Shown: piece by piece, positions 11,301-23,582 of the stretch | Layout of the letters: each line of letters begins with the position of its first letter | How positions within the stretch are numbered: the stretch's first letter is position 1 | Source of the DNA: Hericium rajendrae | Taxonomy: Eukaryota; Basidiomycota; Agaricomycetes; Russulales; Hericiaceae | Length of the DNA: 64,000 nucleotides | Assembly (NCBI GenBank): GCA_033439255.1 | Contig: CM065888.1 | Location: 1,302,001 to 1,366,000, forward strand | Direction: 5' to 3' | Translations under genes and position numbers: made by a program | Notes under the pieces: generated by a model | Told to the model about the DNA's origin: nothing | Databases searched by the model: none | The model's input: the letters and a program-made list of their open reading frames with translations, nothing else

Positions 11301-12115
11301 CGGGTGGTCCGCGTACGAGAGACATGTACGCGAGAGATGTACTGTACATATGGACAGCAGTTATACGCGATGCTTTAGGGTGCTTTTGGTGTCTTGTCGG
11401 CGTGGTGCGTCGGCTGGCGTGTGCGGCTTCGATGGTTGGCGGCGGGTAGGAAGGTAAGTACATGAGTTTGTGGGGCTGACATGTCACGGTGTGGATTTCG
11501 CAGTATGTGAAGCGCGCTTCGAGCAGATGATATCACGTTCCAGGCGATCCTGCAGCAAGAACGCTCTGCCAGCGCGACGTGGGCTGCTTGCGAGGTGCGG
11601 ATGTACTTCCCTTTCCGCAGAACGGGTGATGTTCCATAGTAGCAGGAGACGTCAGCGCTACCGCAAGCCGGTTATCATGCGTGCTTTCAACGAGGCATGC
11701 TCTGATTCGGCTGCGATTACTTATACTGAGGTGAGTTGTGTTTGGTGTGTTAGGTCCTCCACCCTCCCAAACATTTCGGCGCCTCACCTGTGGAAGACGA
11801 CCATAAGCGTTAGTGACACGTGTGCATCACCATTCGTCGGCTGAAGATTCTTAAATCGCGCAGCAAGTATGACATTCTAAACCAGGCGAAACTCTGAAAA
11901 ACACGCAGGGATAACATAGATCATGTCTAATATCATCGTCCGCTCATGGTTGCTCGTTCGATTGTTCTAAATCGCCTCTGCGCGACTTTCGCGCGCGATC
12001 GTTCATGATGAGCACTCGGAATATAGGTCTATGGTAAGTCTCAACAGATCCTTACACAAAGGCCGTCCCGAGGCTTGGAATGCGGACCGCCTTGGATCAT
12101 GATGTCCCAAATTTC
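11301..12115. other. Intergenic region, no gene seen
   Basis: About 815 bp downstream of the YIF1-like gene. Frames are short and carry no recognisable domain. A stray KYDIL-like stretch near 11,860 on the plus strand recalls a BTB core motif but is too short to call. Confidence 0.55.
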
Positions 12116-12360
12116 TCAAAAGAATTCGGGCACTGTGACCTTTATACGTCATCCACAACGGTCAGCATCGTACCCTATACACCACGTCAATGCGCGTACT
12201 CACCTCGCCCATTGCACGCTCCACCTCTGTAGCAAATGCCCGGCGGAGCTCCGCCCGCACCCATCGCAGCGCGCACGCGTCCCATACCTCCCCACCCACA
12301 TAGACGCACTGCTCGAGCGCGTCGCCCGCATCAGACGTACGAAGACGTTCTCGAGGAACT
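12116..12360 (-). pseudogene. Orphan C-terminal end of a BTB gene
   Basis: On the minus strand a frame encodes RWVRAELRRAFATEVERAMG followed by E and a GTGAGT donor. This matches the FAKEVERVV and ALAREVEKAV ends of the BTB genes at the left of the window. After a short intron a 24-nt exon (12139 down to 12116) encodes VTVPEFF-stop, the family's characteristic last exon, here with intact splice sites. Upstream (above about 12,360) neither a BTB core nor the LW-helix is visible. It is therefore a decapitated copy on the opposite strand from the array, next to giant GTPase gene A. It could be a very divergent small gene, but a pseudogene is simpler. Confidence 0.68.
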
Positions 12361-12857
12361 AAAAGCAACGTGGTGAACAGACAGCTCGTATATAGTTCCT
12401 CAGCGCGTCTATCAAAGCCTCGAGGCCAAGACGTGATTGACATAAGTAGATACTAACACACAACTAACTGCGATAGATAATAGACACTCGAAGACTGGAG
12501 AAGAGACTTCACTTCCAGGAAAGCCACTTCGCGAAGTTGGACCGCAAGGAAGCTTGTGGTATGTAGTTCGAGATCTTCAGAGTACCTGTATACTGCACTG
12601 ACAACATACGCAAGCAGACGTCAATCCAGTAAAGAAGCGTACCCAGACATCTCTATTGCACTATGTAACCTATCCTCAGAGACAGGCGCGAAAACAATCA
12701 CGCATCAGTTGGTTCGAAGCTACGTATATACAGCGAAGCAAAAAACATTATACAAGCAGGCGAATTCATGGTCTCGACTATTCCACTTCGATGTAGGCGA
12801 TGCCGAAGCTCCCCACCTTTATATTTCTACGTCAAGAAACGACAGTGACACATGCCT
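12361..12857. other. Intergenic region, no gene seen
   Basis: About 500 bp between the BTB relic and the 3' end of giant GTPase gene A. No conserved frame was found. It likely contains the 3' UTR of gene A. Confidence 0.55.
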
Positions 12858-15800
12858 TCAGCGCATCAGCGCGCCCCGCGGCTTCCGCAGCGCCTCCGCG
12901 ATACCAAGGAACGTCTCTGCCAGCCGGACCTGGACAGCAATCATCGCACCACACGCGAACAAGGACCGACGCCATGCTCACCGTATCGAGTGCCACGGCA
13001 TAGGACGACGGCACCGCCGCCGCCGCGGGCAGCAGCGGGTCGCGCGGCGCGTTGTTCTGTACCTCGAGCGCGATCTGTGCCATGCGCCGCAGTGTCGAAG
13101 ACTGGTTATCCATGCCGAACGAGACAGCGTGGAACGAGAGCGGTTTCCTGGGCGAAATTAGGATATTGCTTTCGACAGATTTGGGAAGGGCGAGCTCACC
13201 CAAGGCGCACGGCGGACAGGCAGACATCCTGCACGGTCTGGTCCGACACCGAGCACTCGCCGTCCGACAGGAAGATCATGACGGGGCTCCTGCGTACCGG
13301 GGAAATGAGCCGATCACAGAGAGGCGTCGGTCTACGCAGCTTACCGCTCCGTGCTCCAGCTCCCCTCCATCACTGCCCGCGCCGCCATCAACGCCGCACC
13401 AAAGTTCGTGCCGCCATTCGACTGGAAGGGCAGAACCTCGTTCAGCAGTTCATCCGGCGACCGCGTGAAGTCATTCGTGACGGCCCGCACGATCTGATGG
13501 TCGAACATCAACACGCTGTAGGCGTCCCGCCGGTTGGCGGCGGCGGCAGCGGCTTGCTGGCCTTGTCCAGCGATGGCTGCATGCCGGGCTGACCAGAAAC
13601 CGTAGAGCGCGGAAAATACGGCTCCGAGACGGTTGTTGGATGCGCGGGCGATGCGGTCGGTGGCTGGTGCGTTGGGCAATGGGCGACGGTCGCTGGAGGA
13701 CATGGAGCCAGATCTGCTCATGAGAGGATATTCATTGTAAGTATTTAATCTAAGGGCAAAGGATGCTCGCACCTGTCGATGACAAAAATTCTGGAATCGT
13801 GCCGATGAGACCTCGGATATGCGGTGAGAGACAGCGGGGCGTGACGTACACATGGAAGGCCTGCTGCATCACGACGGGGTTTCTGCATGAGAACTGGTGG
13901 CCATCGTTTGATATGTAACCCATTCCAGCAACTGCAGTGTTAGGATTCTGCGGAGGATGGAACATCGGCAGAGTGCAGAAAGACGGCTGTGCTGGTGCTG
14001 TAGCCGTCGCGGCATGCTCAGGCCCTGTTGTCGAGAAAGGTCGACGAAGAGTGGCGTTGGATAATATGTCACTGACCTGGACACATCGCGTCGCTGGGTG
14101 GTATTAGTATAGAGAATGAACCACAATTGAATTATGGCGGACTCACCATTTAGCAAAATTTGTCTGCTCGTCCCTCGGGTAAGGATCTGGGATTGTCCTC
14201 AGCAACTACAGCACGGAAGACGGACGCGCTGAACTACCTTTGAAACCTGAGCCATATCCAAAAGTAGCATTAGGAATAAGTCGAATGAAAGGGAAATATA
14301 CGCACCCATTCTGCGCCAGTGAAGTGCATGAGTGATATAGTCCTTGGCACGGTCCGGATTTGGCAGCATCCTCGTATGGATATGGTGGATGTCTGGTCCA
14401 TCGCACAACGTTCCTTCCTCGGTACGACAGTAATCGATATGCGCATGCCGTCCCAAGGATAAGCAGACAAGGTTGCACATCATCGGGGCGCCCTCGTCGT
14501 TCGCGGAAAACTTACGACCTTCCAGCTCGACTACCGTGCCGTCGGGTCCATCGATTGCCCAGCGGGTCTGCGACATGGATCCATGACGTGTCTCGTGTTC
14601 TTGCTGCGTATGCCCTGAAACTATGGTTCAGAAAACGATGAGGAGTTAAACGACACAAACGAACCCAGCGGAAGCGTGCAGAAGTACCCGCAACTCTCGC
14701 ATCTAATCGAAGCATCGAGTCGGTTTTAATATTATAACGGGAGTATGTAGAATTACCGGGCCTCGCAGAAGTGGAAGGGATTCTTCTCCGCACTATGATT
14801 GTGCGCGCCTTCATGTATAGTGTCTCCGGGGGCGATGATCTTGATGCACTTCAATCGTTTGCTGACTGGAGAATCATATCAGTCGTGGCCACTCCAGGGA
14901 TCTGCATCAACGCGCGTACTCTGGTTATACTAAGAAAGACCAATGTCAGCGGCTGTGTTTCTCTTCAAACGGCGCGGATACCTTGGTGTACTGGAAAGTC
15001 TCATGCCTGCCCGTGAAGGTAGCCTCTATCGACTGCGGTGCTGTATCGATCTCGCAAACCCCTTGAGCACTACAAAGCGCTGGGCACGAATGTCCTTGCC
15101 TGTAAGCACATCAGATGAAGACTCAGGAAGGAACTTCAAAATTGAAAGCGAACCCGCAAAGATGGACAGCATCAACATCTAGTCCATGCAGATGGTCTTC
15201 GTTACAAAGGCGCTTGCATAGCTGGCAAGTTATGGGACACAGCCTGTTGTCGCATTCATGTATATTGTGAGCCTCATGACTACCAAAAGTTGCATCAGAA
15301 ATTGTTCGCCATGGGTCAGAAGATTAGAAAACCTAGCAATACGGCAAGTCCCGCGACATTCAAAGACTTTCCCATCCGGAGCGTTAATTCCTCGTAGATC
15401 ACACGGCTGAAACAAGTGATACTGAGAAACCTCAGTACAGACAGACTCATCCTGAGCATACCTCGCCGCACATATGAACGGAGGCTGCGCAGCAGTGCTC
15501 GTCGTCTGTATGTCCAGCGACCTAGGTAAGAAATCAGTAACCGAAGGGTTCAACAAGTGCGACGCTCACTTTCGCGCATTCCTCCAGACAACCCGGCTTT
15601 CCGATCTGCTCGCAACGTTCTCCACACAAGTGCATGTTCACGGCGCATCTAAATTGTGCCTCGAGTTACTGGTTGTCCGGGAGAGAGCAGAATCACGTAC
15701 ATATGCCGACCTGAGTGACCAGCACTAATCTCTAAGTTGAGAGAGGCACTTGGAAGAAAGGAATGACTGACTCACCGCATACCACAGGGCCGTTCTTCGA

Positions 15801-18800
15801 AATCCTGTTCGTCACAAAATTCACAAGTATGGATGCAACGATGAGTTCCAGTCTCGCAGTCATGTGACCCATCGTGGAGGCGACTGCGGACACAAAACAG
15901 ATGACATGAAGCACACTGAGCTTTGCAGAGTTGGACATTCGATCGCAAGTCAACCACACAGTTCTCGAAGGTCCTTCGAAGCTCTTCGATGCTGGCGTGA
16001 GATGTTTGGAAACGGGAAAGGTTTGAGGTAATCCACTCCCGAACGTGATCGACGCGAAGATCCACTAGACTGCCGATATGTGCGTCAAGTTCCGTGATCC
16101 AGTCTGAATCAGGGATGTTTTGACGAGAGCTGAACTGATTCCAAGATGTTCGCAGAGTTGACAAGACTCCATCACGATCATTGTGCTCGACTTTTGGCCC
16201 GGATAAAAGGAAACGGGTTTCAGTATCTGGTTTCTCAATCGGAACATCGTTGTCCATGTTCTACAATGCGCTCCATATTGTGAGACATCTTCGTTGATAA
16301 CTCAAAACGTACCTTCAGGGGCTCGAAATCAAACTCAACATCAGCAAACCCAGTCTCCAGCGCCGTAGAAAGCAGCGCCAGGAGGTTTTGAGCCCTGTGA
16401 GCTGCCATGGTTTCTGAAAGGCAACTAAGTTATCGAACCTGAAATCACAGAAGTCATGTAACACGCACGCGACATAGCGCCCCAGTCGTTCGCCTAAGAA
16501 AGTAATTTCATGATTTAAGACGAGGTCGACAATTTCTGGCTCTCGGGAAGACTTACTTTCAATTTGGCCATCAGCGTCTTGAGCGTATGGAGGAACTCTC
16601 CCGCGCTATTGTGAGTGGTCCGCTGCTGATCAAGTCGTTTCTTCAGAGTACCAAAGAGCTTGTAAAACTCTCTAGACTCGATGACTGGCCATGGTATAAT
16701 GTTCAGTTTGCCGGCGTGCAGGCGTGAAATGAAGTTCGCGTCTTGTTCCTCTTGAACGATCTTCTGGAACTTCAGAGAGAATCTGAGAAGCATGTTAACA
16801 GTTTCTATAAGAGATATTACCAATTGACTTACTCGCGTGTGATTTCTGCTTTGTCGGAATCGACAACGTCCTGTTTACAGTGTCAGTGCGAAGATCTTAA
16901 ATTCGAGTGGTAGAACTCGGAACCTTGATGATAATGACCAACGTCGACTGGAAAAGCGACGGGTTGGCAGCAGGATCTAAAACAGACGAGCTCGATTGGA
17001 AGGATTGAAAAAGCCCTGTGATGTCCCGACTCAAGGCGAAGTTGTTGCGGAAGAGCACCTGGTAGCGGGCCAGCAATATTAGTCACGGCGCGACGTGGGG
17101 TAAATCTCGACATGCCAAATTCGATATAGCCGAATTGAACAGCACGAGAAGTGTATCTTCTTGTGCCGAACGTTCAATGCTATGTACGCCTTCGCCGGAA
17201 TGAGTTCATTGAGCTGCGATAGAATGTTCGAACGCTGACCTTCAAAATCGAGAGCGACGATCAAAGCTTCGTCCGTGGGTGTCACAGACATCCATACACC
17301 CTCTATATTTTCGGATCCCTATAAGATCGCGATAGCTCATGAAGAATATGACTCGCCGGTCGTTCTCATAGCACTACCAGCAAACGAAGTGTCAACGAGA
17401 TGGTTCAATGCAAAGCTCTTGCCCACGGATTGCTCGCCCATTGACGAAACCACTTTGACGCGCTAACATAGTCTCAGCTCATGGGTTTTAAGAGAAGAGC
17501 TGAAAAACATACCTTGTTGGCCATATAGGACTGAAAAAGAGATTCATACCACCCGAAGGACAGGTTATCCATAATCCTCGTCACCTCGGCTCCTAACAAC
17601 GACTTCTCAAGCTCCGGAGAGAAGACGCCATCCTTCAAAGGAATAAACCTATTCTCGCGACAGACTGCAATATGGATGGGGATCAAGCAAAGAAGATCCG
17701 CTAGCCATTCGCCGAGGCGGAAGCTTGAGACAGTTAATTTCCCGGAAAGGCTTTGTGCCTGGAATTTGCCGAACGTCGAAGTAGAGACGACGAGGTTCTG
17801 AAGCTCTTCGCCTGTCGGTTTTCTTGTCGTTCTCTCAAAGGTTTGGATCATGTCAGAGAAATAAGGTGCGAAGGGATAGGGACCTTGATCAGTGACGAAT
17901 GTGAGCGCCTTGCGATGACGGTCACTCGAAGACGTGATAGTCCGACGACTGACTGCCGCGACAACAGGGAAGCGGGTCCACATCTCAGCATGACAGTCAA
18001 TAAGAGAATTATGCTCAGAATGGCGGTCAGTTCCAGTGGAAGACGCTTTGCCCCCTTTTTCTTTGAACATAAACTCCGTGACCTTGCGCTTGATGTCGAG
18101 GACTAGCGATCGGCAACTTTGAGTGACGAGGTCCAAACCCAACAGGTGAACGTTGTGCCGGCTGCCCATGGAGGATAGTAAAGCAGAAGATAGAGGAAAG
18201 TCGGGCAGTGAAAGAGGGATCCCTTCAGTCGAGCCAAAGGTGCTCCAATGATACGCCGTAAGTGTCTCCCCGGAGGCAGAGTCTTGCAGGACCAACATGC
18301 ATGAGCCGTCCGGTGCTGAAAGTACTCTTTTCGGGATCTGGCCGAGGTCGACAGTTGCAGGACTGAGCAGGTTTATGAGCCATACATTCAATGACAGTAC
18401 ATAATGCCTGAACGTACCGGAATTGCAAAGATACCAACGATACGATCCTAGCCTGGGAATGCGAATCCACCAAAAGGACCTCTTCACTTCCGTATACAAA
18501 GCATATATGATGAATGATGGTGTCCGGCTGGTACCAAGGCGTCATGTTGATGGAGCTACCCCAAGCCTGAAGACTTGCGAAAGTTTCATCGAAAACGAAA
18601 ATATGCAGATGTAGCTGAATCAAGGCATTAGAGAAATGGTCGAAGGGCATCTGACGGTCGCACCTTCTCCGACGCGCAGAGAACTAGGGTTCGTTTTGCT
18701 TCGTCGAACGCTAGCAGGAACGCATGCCCGATCTTGTCTGTATGGAGTAGCTTCTTGTGTTTTTCTCTTTTTATGGCGCCTTCGATGGCCGTGATGCTTT

Positions 18801-21800
18801 CTAGATAGACGAAAATTTTGCCGTGAGAATCGGCGAGAATCAAGAGGATCTTGCCATTCTCAAGGAGCTGCACATGTCTTCAACGATAACGTGTCATTTT
18901 GAGAAATAATTGCACGAAACAAAAATCCTTACTCAATGGCAACCCCGAGTGGCAGACGGAATGATGATGCGAATCTATCATTGCATGTCGGGGATGGTAC
19001 GAAGGACGGGTCTAATTGCATGTTGTGCTGGTCCAGCGCCGTCAGGCTGAGAGGACGGATCTGATACTCAACAGCGGCATCGACAACTGTGTCTTGATGT
19101 CCAATGATCAGAAAACGGTCTGGATGCCGTCATATCGACAAGATCGTTAATACACAATGCATGTCGAGCAGGGCTGTCTATACAGACCTTCGCCATATCT
19201 AAAGTGTTGCCTTTCCACACGTTCAATGGAGACATGTCTGTGAGAGGAAAATCAAAGTCTGTTAAACAACTTAGAGGTCACATAGGTTAACGACGCACAA
19301 GTTTGACTCGGCCTGTGAGACTTCCGCAATCTGATGGAGAAATGCAGCCCGTGCTTCTTGCAGAGCAAAGGCATCTTCACTCTTAATCTCCCGCTCCAAT
19401 TGCTTCTTGCATTCCTCGCGCTGAAGCAGGATTGCTCGATGAGAGATCTTCTGATGTAGGCCCGACAAAATCTTGACGAGATGATCCTGCGCGATCTGAG
19501 TGACATCTGCAACGGCATTTTTGACGAGGGGCTCGTCAGGAAGCGCCTTGTCTGAGCGTTGAAGAAAGTCCGGATCGCTCAGCTTGAACGCGAGTTCTCG
19601 TGCCTCCTTCACTAAGGTATCGACCTTGACCTTGCTGCTATCAGACGAACCCCACAGATAAGACACGGCAGTTGCGATAACGCCACCTGACGCCCGATGA
19701 TTGTCACCGAGGACTCTTGATAGACTCTGAAAGTTTCCGTCATTGAGGACGATGCTGATCAATTGAGCGCGCTTTGAGTCGCTGATGGTCTTGTAGTGCC
19801 TCAGTAGAGTGTACAGAACCAGCAGCCTCTCTTTGATGTTTCTGAAGTCTGTGCTCTTGATGGTGTCAAGCTTGGCATCCTGCAAGACCTCCTCAAAATA
19901 AGCATCGATTTTCGGATACATTGTGCTCAGATGCCTAAATCGTTCTGTGATATGTATGCTTCAGCAGCGACCTTGAAGGGAAGATGTGATCACTCACCGA
20001 TAGCCAGCGACCTTTGCTGATCATCCATGTGGGCATCTTCAGGTATGAATGCATTGAGATCTAAGACGCTAAAGTGAAAGCTTTCAGTTCAGATGCTTCT
20101 TGAACATGTGGACACTACTGACGGATAAAGCTTCAGTATTTCTTCGGTAAGAGCTTCACGGAGGTCGCCTTCTAATTGCTTCGAGTTATCTTGTAGATTC
20201 TGGGACAGTGCTTCAAACCGCGCCTGAGATTTCGCCGCGGATGCCTGGGTGAGCACCCTCCTCTGCTCATACCAAGCATCACACTCCTTCGGAAACCGAG
20301 TGCGCAGACCGCAGTTCTGTAAAGCGCCGAGGAATTCGTCATCCAAGTTTTCAGAAATGGTCAAGGAGCAATTTCGTCTGCGTAATAGCATTAGTGAATG
20401 TCTGCGTTCAAAGCAAAGTAATCGCACAGGAGGTCGTGTAACTGATGACGGTTGAAACTCTGAGAACCAATGAATTGACGCGAAGTGCTGGGCGGGACAA
20501 ATCTCGAAGTCATGAAGCCTTGAACTGTCTCTCCCGAGAGCAGCTTTGGCAGAAAATGCGCAGCGTTTATAGGGCAGCCAGAATCGGGCTCGTACGCGGT
20601 GATGGAGCTTGAGGACAACTGGCCACGAAAATCAGCTTTTTGTGAAATATGAGCACTGCTCAACTACCTTAAAGCCCTCGCGACTGGTAACGTCTTCCTC
20701 TTGCTCCTTGGTCTTTGCAACTTCGAAGGTATACAGCCTATCAGATTCTTCCTCGTCCATATCCATCGACACGTCATCCCCGTCGTCGTCGTGCCACACA
20801 ATAGCTCGTGCATGATGACTAGAGATCAATGCCACCCTTTGATCGGAGACTTTCATGAGATACCTGAAACGAGGATCAATTTCTCTCTTTCCGAGTAGAG
20901 AAGCACGCACGTACCTCATGAATGTCACTCGATTCCGGCGCACAGTAGAAATCGCATTGTCATTCCAAGTCGTGTCCTCAGGCCAGTAGATAACGAAAGC
21001 TTGCTCGGCGGTCGTGCATTTGGGAGATTGCAGAATATAGAGACCAGAGCGCAAGGTCGGTTCCGAAACGCCAATGTCCTGACTTCGCCTGTTCAACTGG
21101 CTGGCACTGGTAGAATACCACGATGCATCTTGGTTCAGTCATCATGCATTGTGCGCGAATGCAGATGAATGTACATACGTAGCTCGGTCCACCGCGTCAA
21201 TTGATCTGAGAAATCTGACGAGCTCTTCCTTGCTTCCATAGATCCCGATCGGCTTAATCGAAAGCTTATCTAGGGTTTTGAAGTCCACCTTTGTCAAAAT
21301 CGCGTACGAGCCCGGACTGAGAGCGTTGATGAAATGGCGGAGCGAGTCTTGCGCGATGATTACCTTGTCAACTGGAAGAATGCATGAGCTCTCTCTCTGA
21401 GTAGGACACGGTGCCACTCACCAAGCCCTCCGCTGCCCTGCTCGCTGATGAGGTCGAGGATGCGGTACAAGCCTTTGATCCGACCGCAGAGGTCTAAGCT
21501 CGGCACTGGAATCGAGGGTTTGGGATCATCTTGCCTCGCGATATTTTTTCCTTTGCCTTTGCCACCTGTGTCGAGACGGGCCGTCGGTGGGACACGGGCC
21601 GAGTTGGTGGGAGCGTCCGAGAAGAATTCGAATCCAGCCGGCTTGTCGACGGGCGTTTGGGTAGTTGTTGCTGGTAGTGACTCGTACAGATCTTCATCTG
21701 AGTCGTACGAGGCCGTCGTGTTTGCAGAAGTCGCGGCCTTCAAAAGCCAGTTCAGGCAGGTTAACATATATGCAAGAGAGTTCTTACCGTCGAGTCGAAG

Positions 21801-22147
21801 TCGCTCGAATCTGTGCTATCTGAACTCTCATTCATGTATGTCGTTTTGGAGGTAGTGTCCCGGTCCCATGACCTAGATGAATTGGCCCCATCAGCCGTCA
21901 GCCGTTTGGGAACTGGCAGAGCAGACTCCGTTTAGTAAGTGAAGCTAATATAACCAAGTCAACCTGCATACACGCACCAATTACCGTGGCTGGTCGAGTC
22001 CCAGCTTTAGGATTGAAGTCACGGCCTGAAGCCGCGGTCAGCACTAATGATGAAATGAAAATGATACATCTCACCTTGAGTCGGAGATTCGATATCACGA
22101 AACGTGTCTGGAGGCAAAAAAGATTCGTACGAAGGTTGATCAGACAT
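12858..22147 (-). CDS. Giant VLIG/GBP-like GTPase with zinc region and VWA domain (copy A)
   Basis: The start ATG at 22147 gives MSDQPSYESFLPPDTFRD; the stop is 12858-12860 after KPRGALMR. Dozens of short introns leave very roughly 2,300 residues. In order: (i) an N-terminal conserved region (IKGLYRILDLISEQGSGGL, IKPIGIYGSKEELVRFL); (ii) a helical/coiled-coil part (20.4-19.3 kb); (iii) a beta-propeller-like part (19.1-18.2 kb); (iv) a helical block ending GAEVTRIMDNLSFGWYESLF; (v) a G domain with P-loop GEQSVGKS (17415-17438), TT of switch I, DFEG and IIIKD-like motifs as in guanylate-binding/VLIG GTPases; (vi) a helical linker, then a Cys/His-rich region (CASCHLFCVRSRLHDGSHDC, CNLVCLSLGRHAHIDYC); (vii) a VWA domain with MIDAS DRSGSM, GGTNF and FLSDGE. 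One intron uses a GC donor (17,115). No break was found where copies were compared. Function unknown; a membrane- or cytosol-acting immune-type GTPase is inference. Confidence 0.82.
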
Positions 22148-23582
22148 CGATAAACCTGCGAGATGAACTGGGGTCAACGACACCTCTCCTTATAACTTAC
22201 TTTGTTAGACGGCACGAGGCTTGTCTAGGGTATACAGAAAGGGTTGTCTGATACTGCTGCGCGGGACTTCTTGAACGCGAGGCGATAGTGTGGAAGCAGA
22301 TACATTCGGGAAAGGGCTGCGGAAAAGGACTGCGGAGAAGGTTCGAAAGACGGAGGATGGGGAGTCTACCCTCGGATAGGACTTCGAACTCGTTCACCCT
22401 CGATGTCTGACGGCCTATCGAACTTTATCCCTGCCCTTTCACAAAACGTGGTTTGAGCAACATCTTGATTCCATGAAGACTACGTCACCATATACAACGT
22501 GATCAATGGATAACACCTCTAAGGGCCTGGAACGAGATGGCGGCGGTGAGGATATCTCAGGGCGTCAGTTCTACAAATAACGTCGAATTAGCACGTATCC
22601 AGATAATATTTAGCATCGTGTCCCCGGTGGGATATCACCTGGACCGTGATATGGCTTGTACACGTACAAAAGCGTCGCGGATGGTGCAGGTAGCCCGGGG
22701 TTGCCAAGCGATAAAGCACTCACATGAAAGGTTTTCAAGCAGAAGTCTTCGACGCTCTAACCTTATAAAACGAAGCTGTAGTGAAGATAAGACCAGTGCC
22801 TGCCACTGGACCGTCGCACTACCGTCGCAGTGAGCGCTCGATGCTGCCCTGCAGTACCGCAGTAAATAAGTAAGTTACTCGACCGTCTTGCTCGACGCCA
22901 GCTGTTCACAATTCTCCCACGATGCTTAGTAACGATGGTGTTGTCACAACGAGTACTCTCCTCCAACTCTTCAAATGCTTCAATTCTTTGTCGATGTCTC
23001 CTATCAAGACTTTCATCATCGCCAGACGCATTTGTCTGACATCTACTTATTCGAGACATAGTACATCAGAAAGAATTCACCCTTGAATTTGTTTCGGCCC
23101 TTTGAGTACGTTCTTTGGCGTCCGTTGATCAGAAGTCTCGCGAGTCGCTCGACGTGGCATGATTCTCCTTCACCAGCTACTTTATCTCATTCCATCTCCA
23201 TGCGCCTGATATTCTTACATCTCCGGGCCAGTGATTTCGCTCTATCCGAGAGAAATTAATACGTATAGAGTAAGCCCTAGATAACCAAAGGCCAAGTCCG
23301 CTGCAGAACCCGCAAGCGATGCAGTTGCACATTTATTTATTCCACGTCTCATCTCTGCGATTCAACCATGCGTTTGTCGGTGAAGAAGACTGAATTGACT
23401 TTGATAGGGCGGATCGGGGGCCGACGCACAAGTACTTTGACAATGCGGATGCTCATGTCTTGCCTCGTTGCGCACTAGGTTGACAGCTGCGCAGTTGAGC
23501 TTCTCATTGACTTCTTTGTTCCTCGTTCCTATAAATTGCCTCGCACCTCGTCGTTCTGGTCTCCATCACCATCTTTCCTGTC
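22148..23582. promoter_or_regulatory. Shared spacer of divergent giant genes A and B
   Basis: About 1.4 kb separates the start codons of copies A (-) and B (+). No coding region is supportable. A TATAAAT motif at 23530-23536 lies about 50 nt before the copy B ATG and is a plausible TATA box. No clear counterpart was seen for copy A. The head-to-head arrangement implies adjacent or shared regulation (inference). Confidence 0.45.

Noticed and set aside
11845-11895. Possible BTB core fragment (KYDIL, preceded by a basic RLKIL stretch) on the plus strand
   Set aside because: Only about five residues match and nothing around them continues the similarity.
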